Assembly (NCBI GenBank): GCA_036500765.1
Contig: DASYBM010000009.1
Span: forward strand, 229,251-293,250
DNA length: 64,000 bases
Reading direction: 5' to 3'
From: Candidatus Sulfotelmatobacter sp.
Lineage (GTDB): Bacteria; Acidobacteriota; Terriglobia; Terriglobales; Acidobacteriaceae
In this document: positions 50,755 through 60,433 of the stretch, in pieces
Position numbering within the stretch: the stretch's first letter is position 1
Layout of the letters: every line of letters starts with the position of its first letter
Translations under genes and position numbers: made by a program
Notes under the pieces: model-generated
Database searches by the model: none
What the model was told of the DNA's origin: nothing
Seen by the model: the letters and a program-made list of their open reading frames with translations, nothing else

Positions 50755-53037
50755 ATGGCAAACGCCTGTTCCATTCGAGTCCGCGGCGTTGTGCAAGGCG
50801 TCGGCTTCCGCCCGTTCGTCTATCGTCTGGCTCGTGAGAACTCTCTGGCCGGTTGGGTCTTGAACGGCGAGGCCGGCGTCGAGATCCACCTCGAGGGCTC
50901 TGAGGCCGCTCTGTCGGAATTCATTCGCGCTTTGAAAACGCAGGCGCCTGCCGCAGCCAGCATCTCTGAAATCGAAGTCACTCCCGCTGCGCCGCAAGGT
51001 CTGCAAGACTTCACGATCCACAGCAGCGAACATCGGGAACATCCCACGGTCCGCATTTCGCCCGACCTTTCGGTCTGCGACGCCTGCCTGCAAGAACTTT
51101 TCGATCCGGCAGATCGACGCCACGCTTACCCGTACATCAACTGCACGAACTGCGGTCCGCGATACTCCGTCGTGCTCAGTCTGCCTTACGACCGCTGCAA
51201 CACAACAATGAAGCGCTGGCCGCTGGACTCGTATTGCGATTCCGAATATCACAATCCCGGGAACCGCCGCTTTCATGCGCAACCCGTAGCCTGCCCCGCA
51301 TGCGGACCCAACTATTTCCTGCACGAACACGGAGAAAAAACCGCTGCCGGGGAGCCCGCAATCGAACGTGCCGCCATGCTTCTGGGCCTGGGCAAGGTTC
51401 TCGCAGTGAAGGGATTGGGTGGATATCACTTAGCCTGCGACGCGCGGAATGCCGCGGCCGTCGCGGCATTGCGCGAGCGGAAGTTTCGCAAGGAAAAACC
51501 GTTCGCGGTTATGGTGCGGAATCTCGATCTGGCCCGCACCCTCGCCGAGCTTTCCGCCGAGGCTGAAAAACTACTCTCCTCGGTGGCGCGCCCCATCGTC
51601 CTCGCGCCCGGCAAGACCAACCTCCCGGAGATTGCGCCTGGCAACAGAGAACTCGGCCTGATGCTCCCTTACACCCCGCTTCATCATCTGCTGTTCGCCG
51701 CTGGCGCGCCCGACGCTCTCGTGATGACGAGCGCGAATCGATCGAGCGAACCCATCGCTTACGAAGATGAGCAAGCTTTGGACTATCTGGCCGGAATCGC
51801 CGACGCTTTCCTGGTCGGCGAGCGTCCGATTGCGCGCCGCGTGGAAGATTCGGTCGTGCGCGATGGCGCCTTCGGCCCTCTCATTCTACGAAGATCTCGA
51901 GGCTATGCTCCCGGGGCGTTCGCGCTTCTGCCAGTCGAAGCTTTGCCAGTCGGAAGGCCCATCCTGGCCGTAGGTCCAGATCTAAAAAATACAATTACGC
52001 TGGTGGTTGAAGGGCAGGCCTTTGTAAGTCAACATATCGGCGATCTCTCTCACTACGAAGCCCTCCGCGCATTTCGCGAAACCATTGAAGACCTGGTCTC
52101 GATGTATGAAGTCTCATGGGACGATCTGCTGGTGGTGCACGATTGCCATCCACAATATGCGTCAACGACGCATGCCTTGGAACTGCCTGCCGCTCGCAAG
52201 AGAGCCGTGCAGCATCATCGTGCGCACGTTGCATCCGTGCTGGCCGAACGAGGCGCGTGGGAAAAGCGCGTCGTCGGCGTAAGCTTCGACGGCACCGGCT
52301 ACGGCGATGACGGCGGCATTTGGGGCGGTGAAATATTTATCGGCAGCGTGACTCACGGTTTCGAGCGCGTCGCCCACTTGCGGCCGGCGATGCTCGCCGG
52401 CGGCGACGCTGCCGCGCAGAATCCCGTGCAGGCGGCGGCTGGATTCCTCGCCGAAATTGACAATCTGCCCGATCTCTCTGCATTTCCCTTCAACTTTCCC
52501 GGCCGCTACCGCGCTTCGCTGGAGTTGGTGCGAAAAAATGTTCGCTGCTTCGCCACCACCTCCGTAGGACGTCTCTTTGACACGCTGGCTGCGATTCTCG
52601 GATTCACGCGGCCCATCAGTTTCGAAGGACAGGCCGCGATCTGGCTGGAACAACTCGCGCGCAATGCGCGCCCAGCGGATTCCTATCCATTTCCCCTGGT
52701 GGAAAAAGAACTCGACTACCGGCCTCTCCTGCGTGCCGCCATCGACGACCGGATGCGCAGCCGGAATCCAGCCGAGATCGCTCGCGCCTTCCAGTTGGGC
52801 ATCAGCCACGGCCTGCGCGATGCCGTGTTGTCTATGAGTGCGGCCAATGAGATCGATACGATCGTTCTCTCCGGCGGCGTCTTTCAGAATGAACTCCTGC
52901 TGGAAGATTTCGAGAACGCTGTCAGCGGCCAGTCGGTGCAGGTCTGGACCAATCATGCCGTGCCACCCAACGATGGAGGAATAAGTCTGGGACAGGCTGC
53001 CCTGGCGGCCTTCGGGCGTTTCAATCAGCGTCAATAG
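50755..53037 (+). CDS. hypF: Carbamoyltransferase HypF
   Basis: HypF makes the thiocarboxamide on HypE that becomes the cyanide ligands of the hydrogenase iron. The 760 residues contain an acylphosphatase domain (VRGVVQGVGFRPFVYRLA, 1-90). Two zinc fingers follow (CDACLQELFD with NCTNCGPRYS; YCDSEYHNPGNRRFHAQ with ACPACGPNY). A YrdC-like domain spans about 195-375 (VLAVKGLGGYHLACDARN; LMLPYTPLHHLLF; TSANRSSEP). A Kae1-like C-terminal domain has VQHHRAHVASVLAE and VGVSFDGTGYGDDG. All modules are intact. No other hyp gene is in the window, so hypABCDE must lie elsewhere. Confidence 0.96.
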   Translation: MANACSIRVRGVVQGVGFRPFVYRLARENSLAGWVLNGEAGVEIHLEGSEAALSEFIRALKTQAPAAASISEIEVTPAAPQGLQDFTIHSSEHREHPTVRISPDLSVCDACLQELFDPADRRHAYPYINCTNCGPRYSVVLSLPYDRCNTTMKRWPLDSYCDSEYHNPGNRRFHAQPVACPACGPNYFLHEHGEKTAAGEPAIERAAMLLGLGKVLAVKGLGGYHLACDARNAAAVAALRERKFRKEKPFAVMVRNLDLARTLAELSAEAEKLLSSVARPIVLAPGKTNLPEIAPGNRELGLMLPYTPLHHLLFAAGAPDALVMTSANRSSEPIAYEDEQALDYLAGIADAFLVGERPIARRVEDSVVRDGAFGPLILRRSRGYAPGAFALLPVEALPVGRPILAVGPDLKNTITLVVEGQAFVSQHIGDLSHYEALRAFRETIEDLVSMYEVSWDDLLVVHDCHPQYASTTHALELPAARKRAVQHHRAHVASVLAERGAWEKRVVGVSFDGTGYGDDGGIWGGEIFIGSVTHGFERVAHLRPAMLAGGDAAAQNPVQAAAGFLAEIDNLPDLSAFPFNFPGRYRASLELVRKNVRCFATTSVGRLFDTLAAILGFTRPISFEGQAAIWLEQLARNARPADSYPFPLVEKELDYRPLLRAAIDDRMRSRNPAEIARAFQLGISHGLRDAVLSMSAANEIDTIVLSGGVFQNELLLEDFENAVSGQSVQVWTNHAVPPNDGGISLGQAALAAFGRFNQRQ

Positions 53038-53209
53038 CCGCTCCCGTTATCGCGCGCAAAGTCACTTTTCAGGCAAGGTGAAGCATCTCCCACTCAACGG
53101 TCGCGATGCGTAGGCCAACCTGCACCATTATCAACTCCCTGTTCTGCTCCCGCCTGGGTCGCCGCGCTTCCTCTATCATGTGGAGATTCGATACCTCCGG
53201 GAGGATTGC

Positions 53210-53734
53210 ATGGCTCGCATCGCTTTAGTCACACCAGAAAGTGCCTCACCAGAAGTTCAGGAAATTTACGAAAAGACGCTTCGCGGCAAACCCGGCAACG
53301 CCCAGAAAGCGCTCGCCCATCGCCCCGAGATGCTTAAGAACTTTCTCGGTTTTTACGCCAGCGTAGGTCGCTCCCTCGACCGCAAACTCTATGAACTCAT
53401 CTACCTTCGCGTTTCGTTCATCAATCGGTGTCACTATTGCCTTCAACATCACGTCGCTTCCTCGAAGCGCGTGGGATTAACCGCCGAAGACTGGTCGGCC
53501 CTGAAAGCGGGAGACTATTCTCGCTACAGCGAAAAAGAACACGCCGCGCTGATTTACGTCGACAAACTAACCCGCACGCCCCAGATGACCGACGCCGACT
53601 TCGCTCCGCTGCTTAAGCATTTCTCCGAACCGGAAATCGTCGACATCCACCTCCTCACCGGTCTCGCCAACCTCACCAACCGCTTCACCGACCCGCTCGG
53701 CCTGGAAGTAGAATTCCCCGAAGAAAAAATCTAA
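53210..53734 (+). CDS. Carboxymuconolactone decarboxylase (AhpD-like) family protein
   Basis: ATG 53210 with CCGGGAGG upstream gives a 174-residue all-helical protein. It has the AhpD-type redox motif NRCHYCLQHHVASSKRVG (CxxC plus His) and ELIYLRVSFIN before it. The AhpD fold serves in peroxide defence or as a decarboxylase; here the CxxC argues for a thiol redox role. It follows hypF by 172 bp, so cotranscription with the hydrogenase operon is uncertain. Confidence 0.88.
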   Translation: MARIALVTPESASPEVQEIYEKTLRGKPGNAQKALAHRPEMLKNFLGFYASVGRSLDRKLYELIYLRVSFINRCHYCLQHHVASSKRVGLTAEDWSALKAGDYSRYSEKEHAALIYVDKLTRTPQMTDADFAPLLKHFSEPEIVDIHLLTGLANLTNRFTDPLGLEVEFPEEKI

Positions 53735-53738
53735 AAGC

Positions 53739-53818
53739 TAGCCACGGATGTCCACGGATTCACACGGATAAATCGAAAAAATGTTTTATCCGTCTCGATC
53801 CGTGAAAATCCGTGGCTA
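53739..53818. repeat. Inverted repeat, CCACGGAT/ATCCGTGG family
   Basis: Two 34-nt arms (53739-53772 and 53785-53818), matching at about 29 positions, enclose 12 bp. Each arm itself contains a spaced CACGGAT repeat. The right arm covers the selB stop codon and the left begins just after the AhpD-like stop, so the element could terminate both convergent genes. Confidence 0.8.
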
Positions 53819-55777
53819 AAGGATTTCCCGCACATCCCCCACCCGCCGGGTCACCCGCTCCCGGTCCAAATACTCCAGCAGCGGAATGGCATACTTCCGG
53901 CTGACTCCGGTCAACTCTTTGAACCTCGCCACATCCATTCGCGGAGACTTCGCCTTCTGCCCAGCGACCAGCCGCCGCAACTCTTCCAGCGCGGTCCGGT
54001 GAAATACCAATTCGTCGGAGATCTTGACCAGCAATTTATCGCGCAACAGCAAAGTCACAATTTTCTGCGCGCGTGTCTTATCTACCTTGAGCCCGGCGAT
54101 CACCTCATGCAACGCCGGAACCTTCAATCCCGCCGTCGCAAACGCCACTTCAATTTTCTTCTTCGACTCCGCCTCTTCATCCTTCATCACCACGCCCTGC
54201 CCGGGCAACCGCACCAGATCGCCCGTCACTTCGAGTTTCCGGGCGCGCACCAGGGCATCGACTATCGCCTCGAATATCACGACGCCAACACGCCCCTGTT
54301 CACGCAACTGCTCCCGTCCGACGCCCGCCACCAGCGGATTTCGCATGTGAAATTGTTCAGCCATCCGAACCAGTTCCACCTTGAGAGTTTCCGCCGCAGA
54401 CGCGTCCACCAGCACTTCACCGATGCGGACAACTTGCCCTTGCCGCACCACGCCCGCCAGCCACTTCTCAATCGCCCCTCGCGTCAGTCCAGTCTCGGCA
54501 ACCAACTCTGCCAAAGTCAGTCCCGCCGCGCGCCGCCGCGCAACCCTCGCCGGAAGAATTTGTTCAACCTTTCCTGTCGCCAACAATTCCAAGAAGCTCG
54601 TGACACCGCTAGCCCGCTTCTGCGGAGTCGCATCCAGCACCACTCCGCCCCCAATCGTTACGACCGGAGAAAACTGGCGCAGAATAAACCGATCCCCCGG
54701 CAACAGCAGCGCAGCTTCACGCAGGATGATCCGCGCATAACGGTTCTCGCCGGGCGCAATCTGTTTCTTTTCTCCATACGGACGTATCTCGGCCACCGTC
54801 TCCATCGTGTTGCAATGAAAGTGAACCTTGGTTCGATCTTTCAGCGAACGCGGCGCCGAGGAAAGCAGGCACAATCGCGCATCTACTTCCCGCGTCGTCG
54901 TGAATGTTCCTACCGGGGCCAGCGTCATCCCTCGCGCCAGGTCTTCCCTGCTCGCGCCCGCCAGATTCAGTGCAGTTCGTTGCCCGGCCACCGCCGCGTC
55001 TGAAGATTCTCCGTGGACCTGTGCTCCACGCACGCGAATTCTTCGACCAATAGGAAATACTTCCAACTCGTCTTCGCGATGAATGGTTCCCGCCACCAGC
55101 GTTCCGGTCACCACCGTCCCGAATCCCTTCATCGTAAAGACACGATCGATCGGCAAACGCACCAGCGTCGTCGCATCGCGCGGCCGCACTTCCGCCGCTG
55201 CTGCGACGATCGCCCGCTTCAGTTCGTCCAGTCCCGCCCCCGTCAGCGCGCTGACGGCAACAATCGGAGATTTCGGGGTTTCCAGGAATGTCCCGCGCAG
55301 AAACTCCTCGACCTCCAACCGGGCCACGTCGAGCATCTCCGCATCCACCGCGTCGGATTTCGTCAGCACCGTGATTCCGCGCTGCACTCCCAGCAATTGC
55401 AGAATGTCAAAGTGCTCCCGGGTCTGCGGCTTGATCGACTCATCTGCCGCAATCGCCAGCAGCACCAGATCGATCCCGCCCACCCCCGCCAGCATGTTGC
55501 GTACAAAACGTTCGTGCCCCGGCACATCCACAAATCCCAGCCGCAGCGTCTCGCCGCGCAGCGTGGAGCCCTGGAGTGTGGAGCCCCGCAGCGTGGAGTC
55601 CCGGACGCCCTCGTCCGGGGAGGCCGGCAAATCCATGTGCGCGAATCCCAAATCAATCGTGATCCCCCGCCGCTTCTCTTCTTCCAACCGGTCGGCATCA
55701 ATCCCGGTCAGCGCCTTCACCAGCGCCGTCTTACCGTGATCGATATGCCCCGCCGTTCCCACAATGATCGATTTCAT
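53816..55777 (-). CDS. selB: Selenocysteine-specific translation elongation factor SelB
   Basis: SelB delivers Sec-tRNA to in-frame UGA codons marked by a SECIS hairpin. The 653-residue protein has the GTPase motifs [17 protein letters not shown] (G1), [16 protein letters not shown] (G2), [15 protein letters not shown] (G3) and TKSDAVDAE (G4). Beta-barrel domains II and III follow ([39 protein letters not shown]). The C-terminal half consists of winged helices that read the SECIS ([40 protein letters not shown]). An extra loop ([20 protein letters not shown]) before G3 is encoded by 15-nt tandem repeats plus a palindrome. Its presence predicts selenoproteins in this genome; selA, selC and selD are not in the window. 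Confidence 0.94.
   Translation of the reverse strand: MKSIIVGTAGHIDHGKTALVKALTGIDADRLEEEKRRGITIDLGFAHMDLPASPDEGVRDSTLRGSTLQGSTLRGETLRLGFVDVPGHERFVRNMLAGVGGIDLVLLAIAADESIKPQTREHFDILQLLGVQRGITVLTKSDAVDAEMLDVARLEVEEFLRGTFLETPKSPIVAVSALTGAGLDELKRAIVAAAAEVRPRDATTLVRLPIDRVFTMKGFGTVVTGTLVAGTIHREDELEVFPIGRRIRVRGAQVHGESSDAAVAGQRTALNLAGASREDLARGMTLAPVGTFTTTREVDARLCLLSSAPRSLKDRTKVHFHCNTMETVAEIRPYGEKKQIAPGENRYARIILREAALLLPGDRFILRQFSPVVTIGGGVVLDATPQKRASGVTSFLELLATGKVEQILPARVARRRAAGLTLAELVAETGLTRGAIEKWLAGVVRQGQVVRIGEVLVDASAAETLKVELVRMAEQFHMRNPLVAGVGREQLREQGRVGVVIFEAIVDALVRARKLEVTGDLVRLPGQGVVMKDEEAESKKKIEVAFATAGLKVPALHEVIAGLKVDKTRAQKIVTLLLRDKLLVKISDELVFHRTALEELRRLVAGQKAKSPRMDVARFKELTGVSRKYAIPLLEYLDRERVTRRVGDVREIL
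55541..55619. repeat. In-frame 15-nt repeats plus palindrome inside selB
   Basis: Four 15-nt units (55541, 55556, 55571, 55586; GCGCAGCGTGGAGCC type) run into a perfect palindrome CCCGGACG/CGTCCGGG around CCCT (55600-55619). Together they add about 30 residues between switch I and the G3 motif. Confidence 0.85.
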
Positions 55778-55900
55778 CTCAACAGAATCGTAGCAGGAGC
55801 GTGCAGTCGCAGGTTGCAGTCAAAGAGCGATGTCATCCTGACCGGAGCCGTTCTTCAGGCGAAGGGAAGGATCTCAGCGCAACGGATGCGTGACGTAAGC

Positions 55901-55956
55901 CGACGACCGACGACCGAAGACCGAAGACTAACGACCAACGACCCCAGACCGACGAC
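55901..55956. repeat. Heptanucleotide tandem repeat (CGACGAC-type), eight units
   Basis: CGACGAC x2, CGAAGAC x2, TAACGAC, CAACGAC, CCCAGAC and CGACGAC abut without gaps 29 bp ahead of purL. The same family, reversed, lies between hslV and hslU. Confidence 0.85.
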
Positions 55957-55985
55957 CGCTTTATGCGACAATAGAAGCTCCTCCC

Positions 55986-58364
55986 ATGCCCACGACTGTC
56001 ACCCAAGCCTTCACCCCGGAGACCCTCCGCCAGCACGGCCTCACGCCCGACGAATACGAAAAAATCAAGCAGCTTCTCGGCGGCCGCGAGCCCACGCTCA
56101 CCGAACTCGGCATCTTCAGCGTGATGTGGAGCGAGCACTGCTCCTACAAATCCTCCCGCGTGCATCTCAAGCGCCTGCCTACTCGCAGCAAGATCGTCTT
56201 GCAGGGCCCCGGAGAAAATGCCGGCATCATCGACATCGGCGACGGCTGGGCCTGCGCGTTCAAAATCGAATCCCACAACCACCCCAGCTTCATCGAGCCC
56301 TTCCAGGGCGCAACCACCGGCGTAGGCGGCATCCTCCGCGACATATTCACCATGGGCGCAAGACCGGTAGCGGTCATGGACTCCCTACGGTTCGGCCCGA
56401 TCACACCACACGTGGCCCCGGACGCGTTCGTCCGGGGTACGACCGAAATCACGCCCGACATTCCTTCCGAAGGACGGACGAATGCGTCCGTTCCCACGCA
56501 AGCCGAACTCCACAAAAACCATTCCATCCTCGAAGGTGTGGTCGCCGGCGTTGCCTCTTACGGCAACTGCTTCGGCGTTCCCAACCTCGGCGGCGAAACC
56601 AAGTTCCAGCCCTGCTACTCCGGCAATCCGCTCGTCAACGCCTTCGCCCTCGGCCTCGTACGAAAAAATGAAATCTTTTATGCCAGGGCGGCGGGAGAAG
56701 GCAATCCCGTGATCTACGTCGGCGCCAAGACCGGACGCGACGGCATTCACGGTGCCACCATGGCCAGCGAAGAATTCAGCGCGGCTTCCGAAGCCAAGCG
56801 CCCCAACGTGCAAGTCGGCGATCCGTTCCTCGAAAAACTTCTTCTCGAAGCCTGTCTCGAAGCCATGCAGACCGGCGCCGTTATTGGTATTCAGGACATG
56901 GGCGCAGCCGGACTTACCTGTTCGACCTGCGAGATGGGCGGACGCGGCGGCGTGGGCATCGAGATCGAACTTGATCGCGTCCCCCAGCGCGAAACCGGCA
57001 TGACTCCCTACGAGATCATGCTCAGCGAATCGCAGGAGCGCATGCTGCTGGTCGCGCAAAAAGGCCGCGAGCAAGAAGTCTTCCGCGTCTTCGAAAAATG
57101 GGGACTCGATGCCGTCGAAGTCGGCAAGGTCATCCCCGACAACAAACTGCGCGTCCTCGAACACGGCAAACTTGTAGCCGAGATACCGAATCCCGCATTG
57201 ACCGATGAAGCGCCGCTGTACAAACGTCCGCTGGCGCGCTGGGAACCGCCGGTTCCGCGCGAGAAGCCGGAGCACGTCAAATTCGCCGCCGGAGATTTCA
57301 CTGCGAATCTCAAGCAAGTGCTCGCCAGCCCTAACATCTGCGGCAAGCGCTGGGTGTGGCAGCAATACGATCACATGGTGCAGACCAACACTGTCGAAGC
57401 CCCTGGCGCAGGTGACGCAGGCGTGATCCGCATCAAAGGTTCGCAACGCGGCCTGGCGATGGCGCTCGACGGTAACGGCCGCTGGTGCTATCTCGATCCG
57501 CGCCTCGGCGCAATGCACGCGGTCGCCGAAGCCGCCCGCAAAGTCGCTTGCTCTGGAGCAACTCCGGTCGGCGCCACGAATTGCCTGAACTTCGGCAATC
57601 CCGAGAAGCCGCACATTATGTGGCAGTTCTCGCAAACCATCGACGGCATCACCAAAGCTTGCGAGGAACTCGAAATTCCCATCACCGGCGGCAACGTCAG
57701 CTTTTACAACGAGACGCTCGGCGAGGGCATTTATCCCACGCCCGTGCTCGGAGTCGTCGGCATTCTCGAAGACGTGCACAAGGCCGCGAAAATGCACTTC
57801 GCCGCCCCCGGACGCACCATCGTGCTATTGCGCGCCGGCGAGCCCGGCGATATCACCGATGCAGAAGTCGAGTTTGGCTCCTCCGAGTACGCGAAAGAAA
57901 TTTTGGGCAGCCTCTGGGGATATCCGCCACAACTCGATCTCGAAAGGGAAGCCGCGTTGCAGAAGGCCATCATCGAAATGATTCAGCAAGGCTTGGTCGA
58001 ATCGGCGCACGACTGCGCCGACGGCGGCGTCGCGGTTGCGTTGGCGGAGAAAGCATTCCCGAAAAATGTAGGCGCACGCGTGAACCTGGCCTCTGACGGC
58101 CTTTTCCCCGAGTATGCCCTGTTCGGCGAAGACGCCAGCCGCATCCTGATCTCTTGCGACCCAGCCCATGTAACGCGAATCAAACAAGTAGCGGCGAGTC
58201 ACGGCGTCACAGCAGACGTAATCGGAGAAACAATTCCAGAACATCTGGAAATTTCGCTGGATGGAAAAATCGTAATCTCAGCGCCGGTGAAAGAATTATG
58301 CAACTCGTACGAAAACGCGTTGCAGTCGGCGCTGCAAACCGATCCTGAACTGGTAGCAAGTTAA
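55986..58364 (+). CDS. purL: Phosphoribosylformylglycinamidine synthase subunit PurL
   Basis: PurL (FGAM synthetase) performs the ATP-dependent amidation of FGAR in purine synthesis, using ammonia from PurQ. The 792-residue small-type enzyme shows [20 protein letters not shown] at the N-terminus, [60 protein letters not shown] and [17 protein letters not shown]. Compared with the usual form it carries about 35 extra residues ([20 protein letters not shown] onward) before [18 protein letters not shown], encoded by two palindromes. purF follows, forming a pur pair. Confidence 0.96.
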   Translation: MPTTVTQAFTPETLRQHGLTPDEYEKIKQLLGGREPTLTELGIFSVMWSEHCSYKSSRVHLKRLPTRSKIVLQGPGENAGIIDIGDGWACAFKIESHNHPSFIEPFQGATTGVGGILRDIFTMGARPVAVMDSLRFGPITPHVAPDAFVRGTTEITPDIPSEGRTNASVPTQAELHKNHSILEGVVAGVASYGNCFGVPNLGGETKFQPCYSGNPLVNAFALGLVRKNEIFYARAAGEGNPVIYVGAKTGRDGIHGATMASEEFSAASEAKRPNVQVGDPFLEKLLLEACLEAMQTGAVIGIQDMGAAGLTCSTCEMGGRGGVGIEIELDRVPQRETGMTPYEIMLSESQERMLLVAQKGREQEVFRVFEKWGLDAVEVGKVIPDNKLRVLEHGKLVAEIPNPALTDEAPLYKRPLARWEPPVPREKPEHVKFAAGDFTANLKQVLASPNICGKRWVWQQYDHMVQTNTVEAPGAGDAGVIRIKGSQRGLAMALDGNGRWCYLDPRLGAMHAVAEAARKVACSGATPVGATNCLNFGNPEKPHIMWQFSQTIDGITKACEELEIPITGGNVSFYNETLGEGIYPTPVLGVVGILEDVHKAAKMHFAAPGRTIVLLRAGEPGDITDAEVEFGSSEYAKEILGSLWGYPPQLDLEREAALQKAIIEMIQQGLVESAHDCADGGVAVALAEKAFPKNVGARVNLASDGLFPEYALFGEDASRILISCDPAHVTRIKQVAASHGVTADVIGETIPEHLEISLDGKIVISAPVKELCNSYENALQSALQTDPELVAS
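56416..56491. repeat. In-frame palindromic elements inside purL
   Basis: Two hairpins lie 36 bp apart: CCCCGGACG/CGTCCGGGG around CGTT (56416-56437) and ACGGACG/CGTCCGT around AATG (56474-56491). The frame is preserved and the encoded peptide is absent from typical PurL. Confidence 0.85.
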
Positions 58365-58428
58365 AGCAGAAGGAAAGATCTGAACCACAGAGGTCACTGA
58401 GAAACACAGAGGCGTCAAAGGCTTCTAG

Positions 58429-58456
58429 CTAGAAGCTAGAAGCCAGGAGCTAGAAG
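58429..58456. repeat. Heptanucleotide tandem repeat (CTAGAAG-type), four units
   Basis: CTAGAAG, CTAGAAG, CCAGGAG and CTAGAAG abut directly before the purF start, where they may also provide its purine-rich leader. A single CCACAGAGG-family arm lies just upstream (about 58383-58415). Confidence 0.75.
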
Positions 58457-58460
58457 CTTA

Positions 58461-59882
58461 ATGCCCGACAAATTTCACGACGAGTGCGGCGTAGTCGCAA
58501 TCTTCGCCCATCCTGAAGCGGAAAAGTTGGCCTACCTTGGGCTGCATGCGTTGCAGCATCGCGGCCAGGAATCGGCCGGCATCGTCACCTCCGACGGCCT
58601 GACTTCGCACGCCCACAAGGCCATGGGCTCAGTGGCCGACATCTTTACCGAAGACGTGCTCTCGAAAATGCGCGGCTCGCTCGCCATCGGCCATACGCGC
58701 TATTCGACAGCCGGAGACTCCGCGCTGCTGAATGCGCAGCCGATCCTGGTGCAGTCCAACAAAGGCTCGATCGCCCTTGCCCACAACGGCAACCTGACCA
58801 ATGCGCAACACGTGCGCGCCCGCCTTGAGAGTCAAGGCTCGATTTTTCAGACCAACAGCGACACCGAAGTCATCGTTCATCTGATCGCGCTCTCAAAAGA
58901 ACAAACTCTGCCGGAAGCCGTAGCCGATGCGCTGCGGCGGGTGGAAGGTGCGTTTTCGCTGGTGATGATGAGCAACGATCGCGTGTTCGCCGTCCGCGAC
59001 CCGCGCGGCTTTCGCCCGCTCGCCATGGGGCGCATCGCCGCGCTCGAAGGTCAGAAGCACGACACCGTCGTCTTCGCCTCCGAGACCTGCGCCTTTGATC
59101 TCATCGGCGCTGAATACATTCGCGATGTAAAGCCGGGTGAACTGATCGTCGTCGGATCCGAGGGCGTGAGTTCGCGTTTTTATACCAGCGCCGCGCCGCA
59201 ATCAAGTTGCATTTTCGAACACGTATACTTCTCGCGTCCTGACAGTATCGTCTTCGGCCGCGCCGTGCAGGCCAGTCGGGAAGAACTTGGCCGCCAACTC
59301 GCGCGCGAAGCGGGAGTGGAGGCCGATCTGGTCGTACCCGTGCCCGATTCCGGCGTGACCGCTGCTGTTGGCTATGCCGCCGAGAGCGGCATCCCGTTTC
59401 GCTTTGGCCTGATTCGCAATCACTACGTCGGACGCACCTTCATCGAGCCCAGCCAGAGTGTGCGCGACTTCGGCGTGAGATTGAAATTGAATCCGGTGCG
59501 TTCGCTGCTGCAAGGCAAGCGCGTGGTGCTGATCGACGATTCGATCGTGCGCGGCACGACCAGCCGCAAGATTGTCCGCATGATCCGCAACGCCGGGGCG
59601 AAAGAAGTGCACATGCGGATTTCGTGCCCGCCCACAATCTCGCCGTGTTACTACGGCGTAGACACTCCATCGAAGAAGCAACTCATCGCCGCCAACAAGT
59701 CCGTCGACGAGATCCGTGACTACATCGGCGCCGATTCGCTGGCTTATCTCTCCATCGAAGGCCTGAAGAAGGCCTGCGGGGAAGGCGAGAAGATTTCTTA
59801 CTGCTCGGCCTGCTATACAGGGAACTATCCGACCGACATCATCGATGTCGAGGAAATATTGCCGGCGGCGGTGCGGCGGTGA
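58461..59882 (+). CDS. purF: Amidophosphoribosyltransferase
   Basis: PurF catalyses the first step of purine synthesis, transferring glutamine-derived ammonia to PRPP. The 473 residues start with a short propeptide MPDKFHDE before Cys9 (ECGVVAIFAHPEAEKLAYLG), the N-terminal nucleophile. A glutaminase domain follows (LHALQHRGQESAGI, IGHTRYSTAGD, AHNGNLTN). The phosphoribosyltransferase domain has VVLIDDSIVRGTTSRKIVRM, the PRPP loop. Cysteines in MRISCPPTISPCYYG and SYCSACYTGNYP suggest an Fe-S-containing type as in Bacillus. It follows purL. Confidence 0.96.
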   Translation: MPDKFHDECGVVAIFAHPEAEKLAYLGLHALQHRGQESAGIVTSDGLTSHAHKAMGSVADIFTEDVLSKMRGSLAIGHTRYSTAGDSALLNAQPILVQSNKGSIALAHNGNLTNAQHVRARLESQGSIFQTNSDTEVIVHLIALSKEQTLPEAVADALRRVEGAFSLVMMSNDRVFAVRDPRGFRPLAMGRIAALEGQKHDTVVFASETCAFDLIGAEYIRDVKPGELIVVGSEGVSSRFYTSAAPQSSCIFEHVYFSRPDSIVFGRAVQASREELGRQLAREAGVEADLVVPVPDSGVTAAVGYAAESGIPFRFGLIRNHYVGRTFIEPSQSVRDFGVRLKLNPVRSLLQGKRVVLIDDSIVRGTTSRKIVRMIRNAGAKEVHMRISCPPTISPCYYGVDTPSKKQLIAANKSVDEIRDYIGADSLAYLSIEGLKKACGEGEKISYCSACYTGNYPTDIIDVEEILPAAVRR

Positions 59883-60433
59883 GTTCGGGCGTCCACGTTA
59901 GACCTCGGGAACCTCGGCCCTCGGCCTCAACCTTGGACCCAAGATCAACAACGGCTTCTTCGCTGTTGTAAGTCGTTGAAAAAGCGCGGCGCTTGCAGGA
60001 TATTTCTCCAAGACGTACATAAATGTACATACATATTTGCAGGCCGTTCGCCTTGGCTCCCGGCCGCATGATCCGCAATCCGAGCGTCGTGCCCGATGCC
60101 ATTTCCTGAGCCGGAAACGCTACTGGCATCGACGATCGGCATCGCGAGCGCCGTAACCCTCCTGCGTACGAAATTAATGCACACTGTGGCTTCCTGAAGC
60201 TCCCTACGACATTTCAACGACTTGCACGAAAATGCAATAGCTTACACGAAAGCTCAACGACTTAGCCGCGAGCGTGCCTGCCAGTTATTCATTCAAGCTG
60301 GTTTCTTTGCGTTCTTTGCGGAATTTCTTCGCGTCCTTTGCGTTAGAGCTGTTGATTTTCGCCTCTAGAACAAAAAACTCAACGCAAAGGCCGCTAAGCT
60401 GCGGCAAAGAACGCAAAGCGGCGATTGGGAAAA
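59883..60433. other. Repeat-rich intergenic region between purF and prmC
   Basis: No gene is supported in these 551 bases. They hold GACCTCG-like degenerate repeats (about 59900-59945), a GTACAT-AA-ATGTAC palindrome (60015-60028), a 20-nt degenerate direct repeat (about 60220-60270) and the long inverted element at 60306-60417. A 90-residue minus-strand frame at 59945-60217 looks non-coding. Confidence 0.5.
60306..60417. repeat. Long inverted repeat, CTTTGCG/CGCAAAG family
   Basis: Arms of 39 and 37 nt (60306-60344 and 60381-60417) are largely complementary around a 36-bp centre. It lies at the 3' end of prmC. The same family occurs at 13141-13264 and 41762-41823. Confidence 0.8.

Noticed and set aside
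55778..55985. Possible tRNA-Sec (selC) between selB and purL
   Set aside because: No cloverleaf or CCA-like acceptor arms; the gap is explained by a dispersed repeat and a 7-nt array.
59945..60217. 90-residue minus-strand frame between purF and prmC
   Set aside because: It has no recognisable motif or ribosome site and lies in repeat-rich DNA.
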